Origin: Rhodamnia argentea
Taxonomy: Eukaryota > Streptophyta > Magnoliopsida > Myrtales > Myrtaceae
Direction of reading: 5' to 3'
Assembly: GCF_020921035.1 (NCBI RefSeq)
Contig: NC_063155.1
Location: forward strand, 27,397,294-27,461,293
DNA length: 64,000 nucleotides
Part shown: positions 36,587 through 47,258 of the stretch, piece by piece
Layout: every line of letters starts with the position of its first letter
Position numbering within the stretch: position 1 is the first letter of the stretch
The notes under the pieces: generated by a model
Seen by the model: only the letters and a program-made list of their open reading frames with translations
What the model was told of the DNA's origin: nothing
Databases searched by the model: none
Position numbers and translations under genes: made by a program

Positions 36587-37461
36587 ATGGCCTCGTCCTC
36601 AATGCTCTTGTCTCCAGCCGTCCGGGCCGCCCTGGATCAGGCCACCATGGTCGCTCCATTCGCCGGCCTCAGGTCCGCCCCTGCTTTCCCGGTCACTTGC
36701 AAGTCGAACGAGGACATCGCCTCTCTCTCCAGCAATGGTGGACTCTATCATTAGGTAGACTCTTATCATTCTCATATTGTGAATGCTAATAACAACAACA
36801 ATGCTAATCTCTAGATGACTTGTTAAAATTGCACGGACTCAATTCCACTGTACTTAAACTCTGACTCGGCTTCGAAATGGCATGCTTGGTGCGACATTCG
36901 GGCTTAATCGATCTTGAGATTTCTATATACTCGAGCTCTAGGACAGAAATACTGAAGAGTGGAACATGGGTACTAAGACGGCTTTAATGGCGACTGTCAG
37001 GTGTGGCCTCCTATCGGCAAGAAGAAGTTTGAGACGCTGTCCTACCTCCCTTCCCTCTCTTCCCAATCCTTGGCCAAGGAAGTCGATTACCTTCTTCGCA
37101 CGGGATGGATTCCTTGCCTTGAATTCGAGCTCGAGGTAACTGTTTCCTCTTCATCCTCTCTAACGCCACTCGTTTAGGAATGTGTCTTCGAAATCTGATG
37201 TTTGTGTTTGCAATCTCGACCTTGCGCAGAGTGGGTTTGTGTACCGCCAGAACCACAAGTCGCCCGGGTACTACGATGGGAAGTACTGGACAATGTGAAA
37301 GCTCCCCATGTTCGGGTGCACCGACTCGTCCCCGGTGCTGAAGGAACTGGAGGAGGCCAAGAAGGCTTATCCCAAATCGTTCATCCGGATCATCGGGGTT
37401 CGACAACAAGCGCCAAGTGCAGTGCATCAGCTTCATCGCCTACAAGCCCCCGGGCTTCTAA
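36587..37461 (+). pseudogene. rbcS: RuBisCO small subunit (rbcS) pseudogene
   Basis: Three exons with the usual rbcS layout: about 36587-36754, 37001-37135 and 37230-37461. Exon 1 codes a transit peptide ([10 protein letters not shown]...MVAPFAGL) up to SSNGG. Exon 2 gives [20 protein letters not shown] and [19 protein letters not shown]. Exon 3 gives [52 protein letters not shown], and, in another frame, [20 protein letters not shown]. Three defects are visible. The end of exon 1 lacks the usual RVxCMQ and reads into TAG at 36752-36754. The Trp codon in WTMWKLP is TGA at 37296-37298. One extra G in the run 37395-37398 shifts the frame. Splice sites, TATA box and I-boxes survive, so loss seems recent. 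A functional product would be the plastid carbon-fixation subunit; this copy could make at most a short N-terminal piece. Confidence 0.92.
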
Positions 37462-37789
37462 ATTCGTGACCCGCTCGGGTTGAGGAAGGGATCGTGCCGC
37501 GAACTTTTCTTTTTGAACTCTTTCGATCACTCATGCTTTCGCAATGCCTGCCTGTTGCAGTTGTTGTCCGTCTTTTTCTTCCTTGTGTTTTTTGAACAAT
37601 TTGGACTACCCGGAACGATAGAAGGGCCTCAATGTACATAAATGAGTAAATCAAATGTCAGATCAAGTCCTTTTATCGCTACACTGGGTTTTCTTTGATT
37701 CTCTCCCTCTCCACTCTATATCAGTTACTTTAGTCCGCTCATTCTACTAAATCAAGCCAATTACACACCAAGAAACAATATAAAAAAGG

Positions 37790-37950
37790 AAGTTGCTAGA
37801 ATAATATTCTGACAGTATTGTCGGTTATTTCTAATCACACGATTTTTCAATCAATGAGTGTTTTATGCAAAATACATGATGATGGTATGTGGATCTACGG
37901 TTGAGATTGTACAGCCCCCGACAGATCTGTTAATGAGCATTTTCCTGAAA
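37790..37950. mobile_element. MITE, copy 3 of a three-copy local family
   Basis: Carries, inverted relative to 13145-13310, AATCAATGAGTGTTTTATGC, ATGATGATGG, and ACGGTTGAGATTGTACAG. Ends are approximate. Confidence 0.55.
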
Positions 37951-38503
37951 AAAAAATATTCCGTTAGCCAAATGAGTACGGTTTTTCAGTTATAAACTTA
38001 AGGAAAACATGTCTTAACTTGCTGTTATCCGACGAGATAAACAGACTCAACCTTAGACGACCCCGTCTTGGGAAGCTAATTACACATTACTGCTTTGTGT
38101 ATAGTTTGTACAGCCAATCACAATAGCGATGAAGAGCGACTATGTTGGCAATACTCCGAACTTCAAATTTCGCAATCAGATGACCACATATCAATTTGAG
38201 CTCTCTAAAGCTCATGCCCAAGCATGATACTTTCCCCAAAGAAATTGCATGGTAAAAAACTAGGACAAAATATTTTATTGACGTTATTTTCATCACAAGT
38301 GCCATAATTTTTATGTGACGCTTTATAACTTTTTTTTTTGTTTACTTGAGTGTAATATATGTATAAAATCGTTCACTTAGGAAGAATGTCTTTTGACATC
38401 AGGTGTCACTTTTGCTTGGACAAAGGAAATGAATGATCCATGGCCGAAGATTTTTGACCATCCAATTTGCTCCCCATTATATTTTTGATAAGGTGATTTG
38501 TCC
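37951..38503. other. Intergenic, no supported gene
   Basis: A 72-codon minus frame at 38087-38305 is unrecognised. Nothing else is visible. Confidence 0.5.
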
Positions 38504-38513
38504 CAAATTGAAG

Positions 38514-39626
38514 GGAAAAATTACCAAAAAAGTCATAAATCTATTGCAATTGTGCCAATTGAGTTTTCAACTTTTTTTTTTTCCAATTCAGTCCTAAACC
38601 TTTTGCAATTGTGCCAATCAATCATTTCAGTGAATTTTGGCCAGTCGGCGTTGACGTGGACGCCGGCCTGCTGATGACCTACTAGTTTAATAATTGTCCT
38701 GAATTTTTTTTCTTTTTTTTTTATCCCCTTTCCCCTTCCCCTTCCTTGTTCTACCTTCGGTCGGTCGCCGGTCAGCGAGGCTTGGCCATCCTCGCCTGGT
38801 GATGGTGAGGTTGAGCCTCGCCATGGCTGAGCGAGGCTTTACTGAAGGTTTGCTTGCTGGTTTGAGATATCACCTGGAATTTAAGGATGAAAGTCAAGCT
38901 CGTGGCGCGTTTAGACTGCAATTTCGTCATCAAGGATGGAGCTCGAAGTGGTGCGGCACGAGGAACCGGAGGGGCTGCTTCATGATGAGCATCGTCACAG
39001 CAGGGAGGGTTTGCTAGTCGTCCGATGGAGATTGCGACGACGTGACTTGGCGATCAGGCATCAAACTAGAGCTGGGCATCGGGCAGCGGCATCGTCGGAG
39101 CAGGACTGCAATGTGAGGTGAGTTCTCACCTAGAAGTGCTCGTTGAAGATCACTGGCGATGTTGGCGGGGCAGGTAGCGCATGGTCGTGAAGGAGAGCTT
39201 CATTGTTGCTTGGCGAACATTCTTCCTTAGGATAGAGAGGGAAGTTGGGCAGAAGGGGACAATGCATGGTCTTCTTCCTTGGGTCGACCTCGCTCGGCCA
39301 CAGCAAAGTCGGACCTTGCTCGGCCATGACGAGGCCGGCGAGAGCCTCGTCGGTCATCTTCTCACCGGTTGTCGAGGTCTGACGAACGGCTGGAGGTAGA
39401 ATAGGGAAGGGGAAGGGGAAGGGGAAGGAAAAAAAAAAGGAAAAAAATAATTAAAATATTAGGTTGTCGGTCAGCCGGCATCGACATCGGCGTCAATCGA
39501 TCAAAATTCGTCGGATGGATTGAATCGACATAATTGCAAAAGGTTTAGGATTGAATCGAAAAAAAAAGGTTTATGATTAAATTGATACAATTGCAATATG
39601 ATTAAGACTTTTTTTGTAATTTTTCC
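38514..39626. mobile_element. Mutator-like fold-back element with 10-bp target duplication
   Basis: The element is bounded by CAAATTGAAG at 38504-38513 and 39627-39636, a perfect 10-bp direct repeat. The ends GGAAAAATTAC are inverted copies. The inverted repeat continues for roughly 150 bp with phrases such as ATTGCAATTGT, AGTCCTAAACCTTTTGCAATT and GAATTTTGG. The core (about 38750-39410) is GC-rich with GCGAGGC and CGGCCATG motifs, bordered by T and A runs. It is 1113 bp and has no recognisable transposase. The short frames inside (38799-39399) are unassigned. The 9-11 bp duplication and long inverted ends fit a non-autonomous Mutator-like element. Confidence 0.85.
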
Positions 39627-39636
39627 CAAATTGAAG

Positions 39637-40492
39637 AATTGGGGTTCGGTTAGGGTTCGTCAAGAAGGAAATTGACTTTTTCCCCACTTCATTTAAATTG
39701 GGTTAGGGTTCTTCAATTAAATCTCTAAACAATGTCATCTGCCTTCTCAATTGCTGTTGTCACCTTGCTGACAAGTCACGTGGGGGTTCTCAAGTGAACG
39801 AAATAAAAGTTATGACACTCAAACGCTCGTTTGTCCGAAAGCTATGTCACTTTCAAGGTTCTTATCCCCTTATTCTTTGATTTACCCCCATCCTGGAAAT
39901 ATTACGGAAGAAATGCATGTGATGCTGCGATGTTTGCACGACCCGCGTCAATCATTCGATTGTTTCGAACGTCCATCAAATATCACTTTCGTGGAGCGTC
40001 TGAGAATTCAGGCCTGGTGTCTTAACTATTTTGAGTGTCAACTTAGACCACTGATTACAAACAGCCACGTTGGGCCGGCGCTGGACCCAACTTTTTTCGT
40101 TTCCTTGCTGTCCTTGATTGCGATGTCCTAAATCTGTGTGTACTTCCAAAGTAAGGAGGTTCTTCCGTGTCTCAACCACCTTTCCAATCTCCAATTCATA
40201 AGTTGATAAACTTCAACAAAAAAAAAGGGAAGAATCAGCATTTTAGATGCTTAATTTTAGGAGCAGGGCATGATTTTATTTGTTCTCTTTGCTAAGTTTT
40301 CTTCTCAGCTGTGTTTTGTGGGCAATCAACCTTTGACCTGAAGAAGAGCTTTCGTGGGTAAAGCAATTGGCCCATGCCGATGCTTGGAAGAAACATCACG
40401 AAGAGCCCCAAAAAATGGATGTTGCGTTCTCCTCTGATTTGAAAAATGGAGTGTAAGAAATTGATTTCTACCTTGATGATTGAACTGTCGGT
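39637..40492. other. Intergenic, no supported gene
   Basis: Overlapping frames at 39831-40194 are unrecognised. No RNA gene seen. Confidence 0.5.
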
Positions 40493-40905
40493 GGGAAAAA
40501 TGTCCAAAAAGCTATAAGCCTATTGTACATCGGTCAATTCAGTCTTAAAATTATTCCAATTTAGTCTTAAACATTTGAGCGATTTGTCGATTTAGTCCTA
40601 ATCTTTTCAATCGAGCCAACTTAGTCCCAAATATTTTGACGATTTATCAATTTTACTCCCAAACCTTTTTAGAATTTGTCAAACTTTTTTTCGAATTTGT
40701 CAATGTAGTTCTTTCGGCCAATCATCTAAATAGTATGTTTAGGATTGAATTGGCAAAATCTCAAAATGTCTAGGACTTGACACAATTGAAATATTTAGAA
40801 CTAAATTGGCAAATTATCAAAAGTTTTAAGATTAAATTGTTTCAGTTGAAAGGTTTAGAACTGGATTGATATAATGTATTTAGGATTTTTTTGACAATTT
40901 ATCCC
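40493..40905. mobile_element. Fold-back element, diverged
   Basis: Left end GGGAAAAATGTCCAAAAAGC, reversed right end GGGATAAATTGTCAAAAAAA. Repeated phrases such as TTTAGTCCTAA and CAATTTAGT read outward from the middle in both arms. Same style as the element at 38514-39626, without its GC-rich core. Confidence 0.6.
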
Positions 40906-41420
40906 AATTATCCGTCGAAACAAAGACACGATCGAAAAGACATAACGTGGATTTAATGTTCGTTGGCAAGTGACACCTATGGCCTTGGAATTAGCAATTA
41001 CTTGTACAAGAGAAGTCCCAAAAAGAACAAAAGCGAAAGAAGAAAAAAGGATTGCGCAAATCTATCATTAACCTTCGCTGCAAGGAAGTTATCAGGAAAG
41101 AAGATTTGTGGCAGAAGCTGCGCAATCAGACAGTAAGACATTGGCTGTCTGCCCAATCAGACATCACTTAAACTGATTTTTCTTAATTATTTTATTTATC
41201 AACTACTAATTCACCATCACATTATTTAGAAACAAATTAAAAAGAGAAGCACGCGAAACAAATGCACGGTAGAATTGACGAGAAAATATTAATTGGAGGG
41301 GGTGAAAAATCGTATTTACAGACGCAAGTCGAATTCACCACGCTGTTTTCGACCCGATCGCGTCGACCATTATTCTAAAGCACGACGCACCGAACCACCG
41401 GCGAAACGAGGAGCCCCGAG

Positions 41421-42410
41421 TCAGAAACGCTCAGCCCTGGACTCGCTCACCAACTCGTCCGAGACGATCACCGCGTCGGCGTCCCACCACGTCTCCACGT
41501 CGGACTCCGTCACGCTCTTCAGCGGGGAGCTGACGTTCCTCATGTCCCCGAGCATCAGCTCGCCGCCCGCTTCCAAGAACAGCTTCTCCGGGCCGCCGCA
41601 GTTGACTCGCTCGATGTTGGCCGGTGACCGAGGAGCCCACTCCGCGATTATCGACGGCGCCCGGGGACCCGTGCGCGTGTCCCACACCCTTAGCGCCATG
41701 TTCCCCGAGCTGCCCACCCCGGAGGACAAAATCGCCGCCTGCGACTGCAACGGCGCCGCGGAAATCGCCGGGATCCCAGACGTGGCGGATGAGAACGAGC
41801 TCAATCTCTGCCCCGTGTTCAAGTCGGTGATGGAGATCGCGTCCCCAAACGAAGACGGAGATTCTCCTTCGGGGTCCAATCCAATCTCGAGCCCTATATT
41901 CCAGAGCTTGACGACGTTCGTTCGGTCGCAGAAGCCCGATAAGTGGTCGCAGAAGAAGCTCCGCCTTCGCCGGACATTCGAGCTCACGCCGTCGCGCTGC
42001 GCACTCGTCGAGCCCTTGACAACGAAAACTTCGTGGTTTCGCGATGGGTCTTCTATGAGCTCGATTTCGTCTTCCTCCATTTCTGACGAAGAAGCAGAGC
42101 AAGACGATGACGAGCAGGCATCGTCTTCTTCGCTACGATCGATGCAGCTTCTGAGAAAACGCTGGGACTGCGCCGGCGAGGCCGAAACGAGGTCGTTCTG
42201 GTACTTGATGACGAGGAACCTGATTCGGTTGATTATGGTGCCGAAAGACGCGACGAGGGCGAGGATCAAAGCACCCCACTTCCAGAAACTGTAGGCCTGC
42301 GCAATCGTTCTGACGGAGAAGGAGAGAAACTGCGAGAGAAAAGATGGGTCTTGCAGAGAGCTTATGCCGGCTTCGAAATCGCTTAATCTGTTCATGACCG
42401 GCATCTCCAT
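41421..42410 (-). CDS. Membrane-anchored WD40-like protein, function unknown
   Basis: An intronless CDS of 329 residues. A hydrophobic segment at about 43-62 (WGALILALVASFGTIINRI) may be one membrane anchor. It is followed by a Ser/acidic region (about 93-118: SEEDDACSSSSCSASSSEMEEDEIE). The C-terminal half has WD40-like elements: VVKLWNIG, MALRVWDTRTGP and LMLGDMRN, then SVTESDVETWWDADAV. Too few repeats are present for a full propeller. I recall similar plant proteins annotated only as transducin/WD40-like, and know no function. The TATA-like box at 42558-42567 supports the orientation and start; Met6 is an alternative start. The antisense frame at 41293-42294 is a composition shadow. Confidence 0.8.
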   Translation of the reverse strand: MEMPVMNRLSDFEAGISSLQDPSFLSQFLSFSVRTIAQAYSFWKWGALILALVASFGTIINRIRFLVIKYQNDLVSASPAQSQRFLRSCIDRSEEDDACSSSSCSASSSEMEEDEIELIEDPSRNHEVFVVKGSTSAQRDGVSSNVRRRRSFFCDHLSGFCDRTNVVKLWNIGLEIGLDPEGESPSSFGDAISITDLNTGQRLSSFSSATSGIPAISAAPLQSQAAILSSGVGSSGNMALRVWDTRTGPRAPSIIAEWAPRSPANIERVNCGGPEKLFLEAGGELMLGDMRNVSSPLKSVTESDVETWWDADAVIVSDELVSESRAERF

Positions 42411-42557
42411 GATGATGGGATAGAAGAGAATCGTTTAGCAAATGGAGGTGCTTTCAATGGCGAAACGAAGGACGAAGGAAAATAAGTCCAAGAACTGATA
42501 AGAAACAGAGCTTTTCCTTGCGGAAGAGGAGGGCTTGGGAACTCCCACCGCCTCTTC

Positions 42558-42567
42558 TTTTATAAAG
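42558..42567 (-). promoter_or_regulatory. TATA box of the WD40-like gene
   Basis: TTTATAAAAG on the minus strand, about 150 bases upstream of the start codon. Confidence 0.55.
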
Positions 42568-43780
42568 GCAAAACGCGAGGAAACGACAATTAGATAAGAA
42601 AAAAGAGGACCTTAAACAAGAAAGGACATTTGCCCTTTCCTTTATCCTCCTAGGTTTTTTTTTTCCTTTTTTAAGTCAGATTATCCTCCTTGGTTAGGTC
42701 AGCCTTTTTAATCATACGCCACCTGGACAGTAATTGTAAATTAGATCGAAATCGCATGCATCTCTCGCTAACGGTGCGTAAACCACCTATTTGTAAAAAC
42801 AGCTTGTAATTTTTAGATTACGCGAATAAGCCCATTTACACTGGTCAAACAAGATATCCAAACACGACGACGCGATTTAAAACTCTGATCTATTCGGAGA
42901 AACACGAAAGAAACTACAGAAAAGATCAATCCTCTTTCCTAACTAATCGTAGTCATGTAGGATAAAATTAGTCATCAATTTGATTTCGAGGGCTGTTAGA
43001 CTGGACAAACCGACTATTTTTACGGCGATTTTAGGAGTCCACCTTGTATTCGATATATACATAGAAATCGCTAGACAGACAAAGAGCATGGACGATAAAA
43101 GTAAGAGGAATGACCCGGTTTGTGGTGGATGACGTGGAAGACCATTATTGGCTGTGCGGCGAGGGATTTTCTATCCACGTCAGAAAAGGGCGGGTCTTTT
43201 TTTTTTTTTTTCTTTTAACATTTTCTAGATAGGGACGGCTGAGTCAGCAATATTCCAGACGAGGGGGCTATGTCATTTGGGTGAGTCATATGATGGATGA
43301 GGCTCAGAACGTGAGCAAAATCTGACCCTACAATTTCATTTTCAGTGGGACGAATCCAATTCGTGGTTTTCAGGTTGGGTACGACTCCGACCATCTAGAT
43401 GTTGACACGTGGCAATAGTACGGAGCAAATCACCAATTTTAAACGATTGCCCCGTATATCATTTCTTACCGAATCACACCTAGGAAAGAAAAAAAAATTC
43501 ATCTTGAATGTGCTGACGTGCCTAAGCACGAGGAAAGTATTATTTTTTAGGATGAGGTTGGCCCCGTGCATTAACAAGTGCCGTCGTCCTTCTAATTTAA
43601 AACTCGGGTTCAAATCGCCACATTTGCCAATGATCGACAGTGTAATTAAGCAGGACGGAGGATTGTTTGGTATTACCCAGTGTTTTATACGCGACGCACG
43701 CATTGGAGGCTTTGGACACGTGCACCCTCAAAATTGATCGTCGGTGAAGATATCTTAGCCTATCATTAAGCCGAGCCACA
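42568..43780. other. Intergenic, no supported gene
   Basis: Complementary frames at 43395-43737 are unrecognised. The sequence CTCGGGTTCAAATCGCC near 43605 resembles a polymerase III B box, but no A box or tRNA fold accompanies it. Confidence 0.5.
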
Positions 43781-43790
43781 ATAGCTATCA

Positions 43791-44416
43791 ACGGTGAGCA
43801 CCAATCCTGAGCCAACTCGGGAATCGGATCGGACCAGCCTGGCCGGCTCCGACCAATATTTGCAGGAACCAGTCCAATTCCTAATTTCCAAAGTTTCAAA
43901 CAGGATACAACCGATCCCATTCCCAATTTCATGTGCGGAACCGGATCGACTAGTCTGAAACATACCAGTATACCATGATATTTTTCTTTTTTGTAAATTT
44001 TGTTTCTCTTGCAAACTAAAGAGACGGCACAATTATCTTCCAAGCACGTAAGGATGGTACGAATGAATTGGACGACTGAAAGGGGCTGGGAGGGACTAGC
44101 AGTGATGTTACAGCATGCGGGTGTAACTTTTTTGATGGCTCGTGTGACAACCTTGTAAGCTGTAATCATCTTTATATCTAATTAAAGAACAACACCCAAC
44201 GAATGGTGGCAATCATAAATCGAAGAAATAAAAAACAATATAAAAAAGATTTGCACTACCGTTTCGATCCAACTTAGGAACCGAATCCGACCGACCAGTC
44301 CAGTTCCCAGGTGGATAGGATCGATTTCAGATTCCACAAATGGGAAAACGGCCCTATCAATTCCAATTCATAGTTTTAAGGTGAGAACCGACCCGGTTCG
44401 AAACCGATCACCCCTA
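43791..44416. mobile_element. hAT-like non-autonomous element
   Basis: Flanked by ATAGCTATCA at 43781-43790 and 44417-44426. The left end ACGGTGAGCA and reversed right end TAGGGGTGATCGG fit the GGGGTGA-type terminus of plant hAT elements. The true duplication is probably 8 bp within this repeat. The arms carry GGAACC/GGTTCC-rich inverted phrases. Frames inside are not recognisable. Confidence 0.65.
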
Positions 44417-44426
44417 ATAGCTATCA

Positions 44427-44937
44427 AGACCCGGACCGACCCTTGCATTTTTTAGAGGTTATGCGCGTTTAGGTCAGCCACGATTGACATAATTTAAGAA
44501 CTTACATTAATTATTAAGCATTGATTGACTAATTAATCCTGAAAGAAACGAAAATTGGGAAGAAAAAGAAAAAAAGTCCCAAAAAAAAAAAAATTTGTGG
44601 ACTATGACAGCAAGCAAGAAAATGATTAGCGCTGTCCACCCGTTGGCTTTGTCATTAGGTGGGAGGTCATTGAAAATGGGACGAAACGTCCCCATCAGCA
44701 AGCCAATAATCAAAGCCTTACTCTTTTTCTTTCATTAATAATTCTAATTGTGCGCAATGAATTGTACAACTTCTTTATCTATAGATTTATTTTGGTGACC
44801 TAATGGAGTACCATAGAGTAAGTGCTAGTGATAATTAAATGCAAAAAAGCAAATGATCAACAACCGCTCCACTCAAAATGGCGAAATTAATGTTAGCTTT
44901 TTCAAACAAATTAGAAGGATTATTATGTCCAATTTGA
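44427..44937. other. Intergenic
   Basis: No gene. A short minus frame at 44507-44713 is unrecognised. Confidence 0.5.
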
Positions 44938-45426
44938 GGGGCAAATTACCAAAAAGTCCCAAACCTATTGTAATCGTGTCAATATAGTCTATTTGACCAG
45001 CTGGCGCTCACGTGAATATTTTTAAATTAATTTTAATAATTCTCGGAGTTTGACTCTTTTACATGAATTTCTGTGATTTGTTGCTTTTTTCTTTTCTTTT
45101 CTTTATTTTTTCCCCAAATCCTCAAGGTCGGCAAAGGTCACCGGCTGATCACTGCCGGCCATAGGCGAGGGCGTCCCAGCCTTCATCGGCCCAAGGGTTG
45201 GGAGAAAAAAGCTAAAGAAAAGAAAAGAAAAAAGAAAAAAAATCATAAACATTCAAAGAATTATTAAAATATAATTAAAAAAGGTTCACGTCAACGTTGA
45301 CTGGCTAAATGAACTAAATTGACAAAAAAAAAATTCAATATTTATGATTGAATTGGCAACAAAAAAAAAATTATGATTGAATTGGCACGATTGCAATGAA
45401 TTTAGGAATTTTTTTGGTAATTCCCC
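44938..45426. mobile_element. Fold-back element with GC-rich core
   Basis: The left end GGGGCAAATTACCAAAAAG and reversed right end GGGGGGAATTACCAAAAAAA are inverted copies. The match continues through CATTGCAATCGTGCCAATT (left ATTGTAATCGTGTCAAT). A GC-rich core with GGCCATAGGCGAGG lies at about 45125-45205 between T-rich and A-rich arms. Related to the element at 38514-39626. Target duplication unclear. Confidence 0.65.
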
Positions 45427-45534
45427 CCATTGTGTAATGTTTGTTTTTTCGCCATTCAAACTACCAGATTGGAAGCCAAAAAAGCAAATTATGTTAACTT
45501 AATTTTAATGGATGAATGGTATTGAATTTTTTTT

Positions 45535-45695
45535 TTTTTGTAAGGATGGTATTGAATATTTTGATATAGTCTAGGGACTAAAATTGAATATAAACCTAAA
45601 GTTCACATATCACATTGAACAGATTAAAATTTAGGAATGACATTGCACATTGGACCAATGTTCGGTGACAATTTGTGTTATTTTTTCCTAAAACA
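45535..45695. repeat. Fragment of a diverged fold-back repeat
   Basis: Shares the phrases AGTCTAGGGACTA, AACAGATTAAAATTTAG and ATTTGTGTTATTTTTTCC with the repeats at 22186-22556 and 56795-57215. Non-coding. Confidence 0.4.
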
Positions 45696-46800
45696 AAAGC
45701 AAAAATCTCTACTTGCCAAAAGCAACAACCGATAAAAAAGAACATGTAAAATAAAATGACAAATGAAAAAAATCTCAACATGTAACATGAAAATGAAACT
45801 ATAGAATTTCATTCCTCATTCATCCATAAAAGATTGCTCCAAATTCTAACCACCTACAAACAAAACAAACAACTAATAAGTTGAAATGAGTTTGGTATGG
45901 TCCAGTCGAAGGTCTACCCTGGACCGATGCTCACCCCTGGAAATTCCACCTTGTGTTACTCCATCCGTTTGTACTTTTTTTTTTCCTCTACATTTTCTAA
46001 AAAGATTTACTGCTTTTCACACAAACAACTATTAAGATTTTCAAATAATTTCACGTTCTTAATTTTAACATAAAAATGACCATGTCAACGACAATTTGAG
46101 TGTATAAAGGTATTAACGACAGAGGATTCGATTGCACAAATTGCACCATTTAATTAGATTCGGTTGCATAGAATTGAGAGGTCGATGAACTATGTGTGCT
46201 AATGGCATAAAGTTGGAGAGAAGGCTGAATGACATTTAACGCAACTGATGGGGCACCGTAGTTTGCCGTGCCACGCCCGACCCGTTTTTCGAGCGGGCCG
46301 TGCTCTCGTGCCATGGGCCTGAACACCCCGAGACTTGTTGGGCCGAACCCCATGTTCTGATGTTTGGCTGGTGACGTGAAATGACGTGCCCATGGTTGCG
46401 CCCTTTCCGGTTTTATGATACATGAGACTATGAGAGGTTCAAAATAAAGCAAATCCCAAACAGCAAAATAGAACAATAAAGAACAAATTGCTATGATAAG
46501 CGGATAAACACACTCTCATTCAAAAAAAAAAAAAAAAGATCTGTCTCTGCATCAAAACAGAATAGAAGGTGATTGTTCATCAAGTCTCGCATCATCATAA
46601 GTGAAAATAATTTGATTTAGGATTTAGAAAACTAATTCAATATTGGCCTGAACCGAACATCTTGTTTAAGATTTTTTTTCTTATTTATTATGATATGACA
46701 AATAAGTGTACCGATGAGGAAAATAAGAATCCCCACCGAATAAAACATATTAAAAAAAAAGTGAAAACCTCTCTCTCTCTCTTTAAGTACCATTTTGAGA
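45696..46800. other. Intergenic with transposon-like segment
   Basis: At 46240-46400 a GC-rich stretch (GTGCCACGCCCGACCCGTTT, GAGCGGGCCGTGCTC) resembles ends of plant hAT-type repeats, but no boundaries are visible. No gene. Confidence 0.4.
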
Positions 46801-46809
46801 TTAAGATTA

Positions 46810-47249
46810 GGGAAAAAGCTATCAAAAACCCTAAATTATATCTATCACGACACAATTACCCCAAATTTTTCTTCGTGTCACAAAAAACCCCAAACTTTTA
46901 TCCATGTGACACATTTACCCCAAATTTTTACTAGCGTGACACATTTATCCCATACTTTTATTTGTGACACTAAAAATCCTAAATTTGTATCCATACGACA
47001 CATTTACCTCAAAATTTAGAGCAAATATGTCACAAGTCTACAAGTTTGGGGTTTTTTTTGTGTCCCGAAAAGATAATTTGGGGTAAATATGCCACATTTA
47101 TGTAAGTTTGAAATTTTTTGTGTCATAAAAAATGTTTGGGGTAAATATGTTACTCGAGTACAAGTTTGGAGTTTTTGATGTCACAAGAAAAAGTTTAGGG
47201 TAAATGTGTCACGATGGGTATAGTATAGGATTTTTGGTGGTGTTTTCCC
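46810..47249. mobile_element. Mutator-like fold-back MITE with 9-bp target duplication
   Basis: Flanked by TTAAGATTA at 46801-46809 and 47250-47258. Almost the whole 440 bp is a palindrome: GGGAAAAAGC at the left pairs with a GTTTTCCC end at the right. Each arm is built of tandem copies of a unit of about 37 bp (GTGACACATTTACCCCAAA, then CACAAAAAACCCCAAAC). No coding sequence. The target size fits Mutator-like elements. Confidence 0.85.
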
Positions 47250-47258
47250 TTAAGATTA

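Noticed and set aside
41293-42294. A 333-codon plus-strand frame
   Set aside because: It lies exactly antisense to the WD40-like gene, has low-complexity Ser/Pro content and no domain. The minus frame has a TATA box and family motifs.
43590-43640. GGTTCAAATC resembling a tRNA B box
   Set aside because: No A box at proper spacing and no cloverleaf could be drawn.
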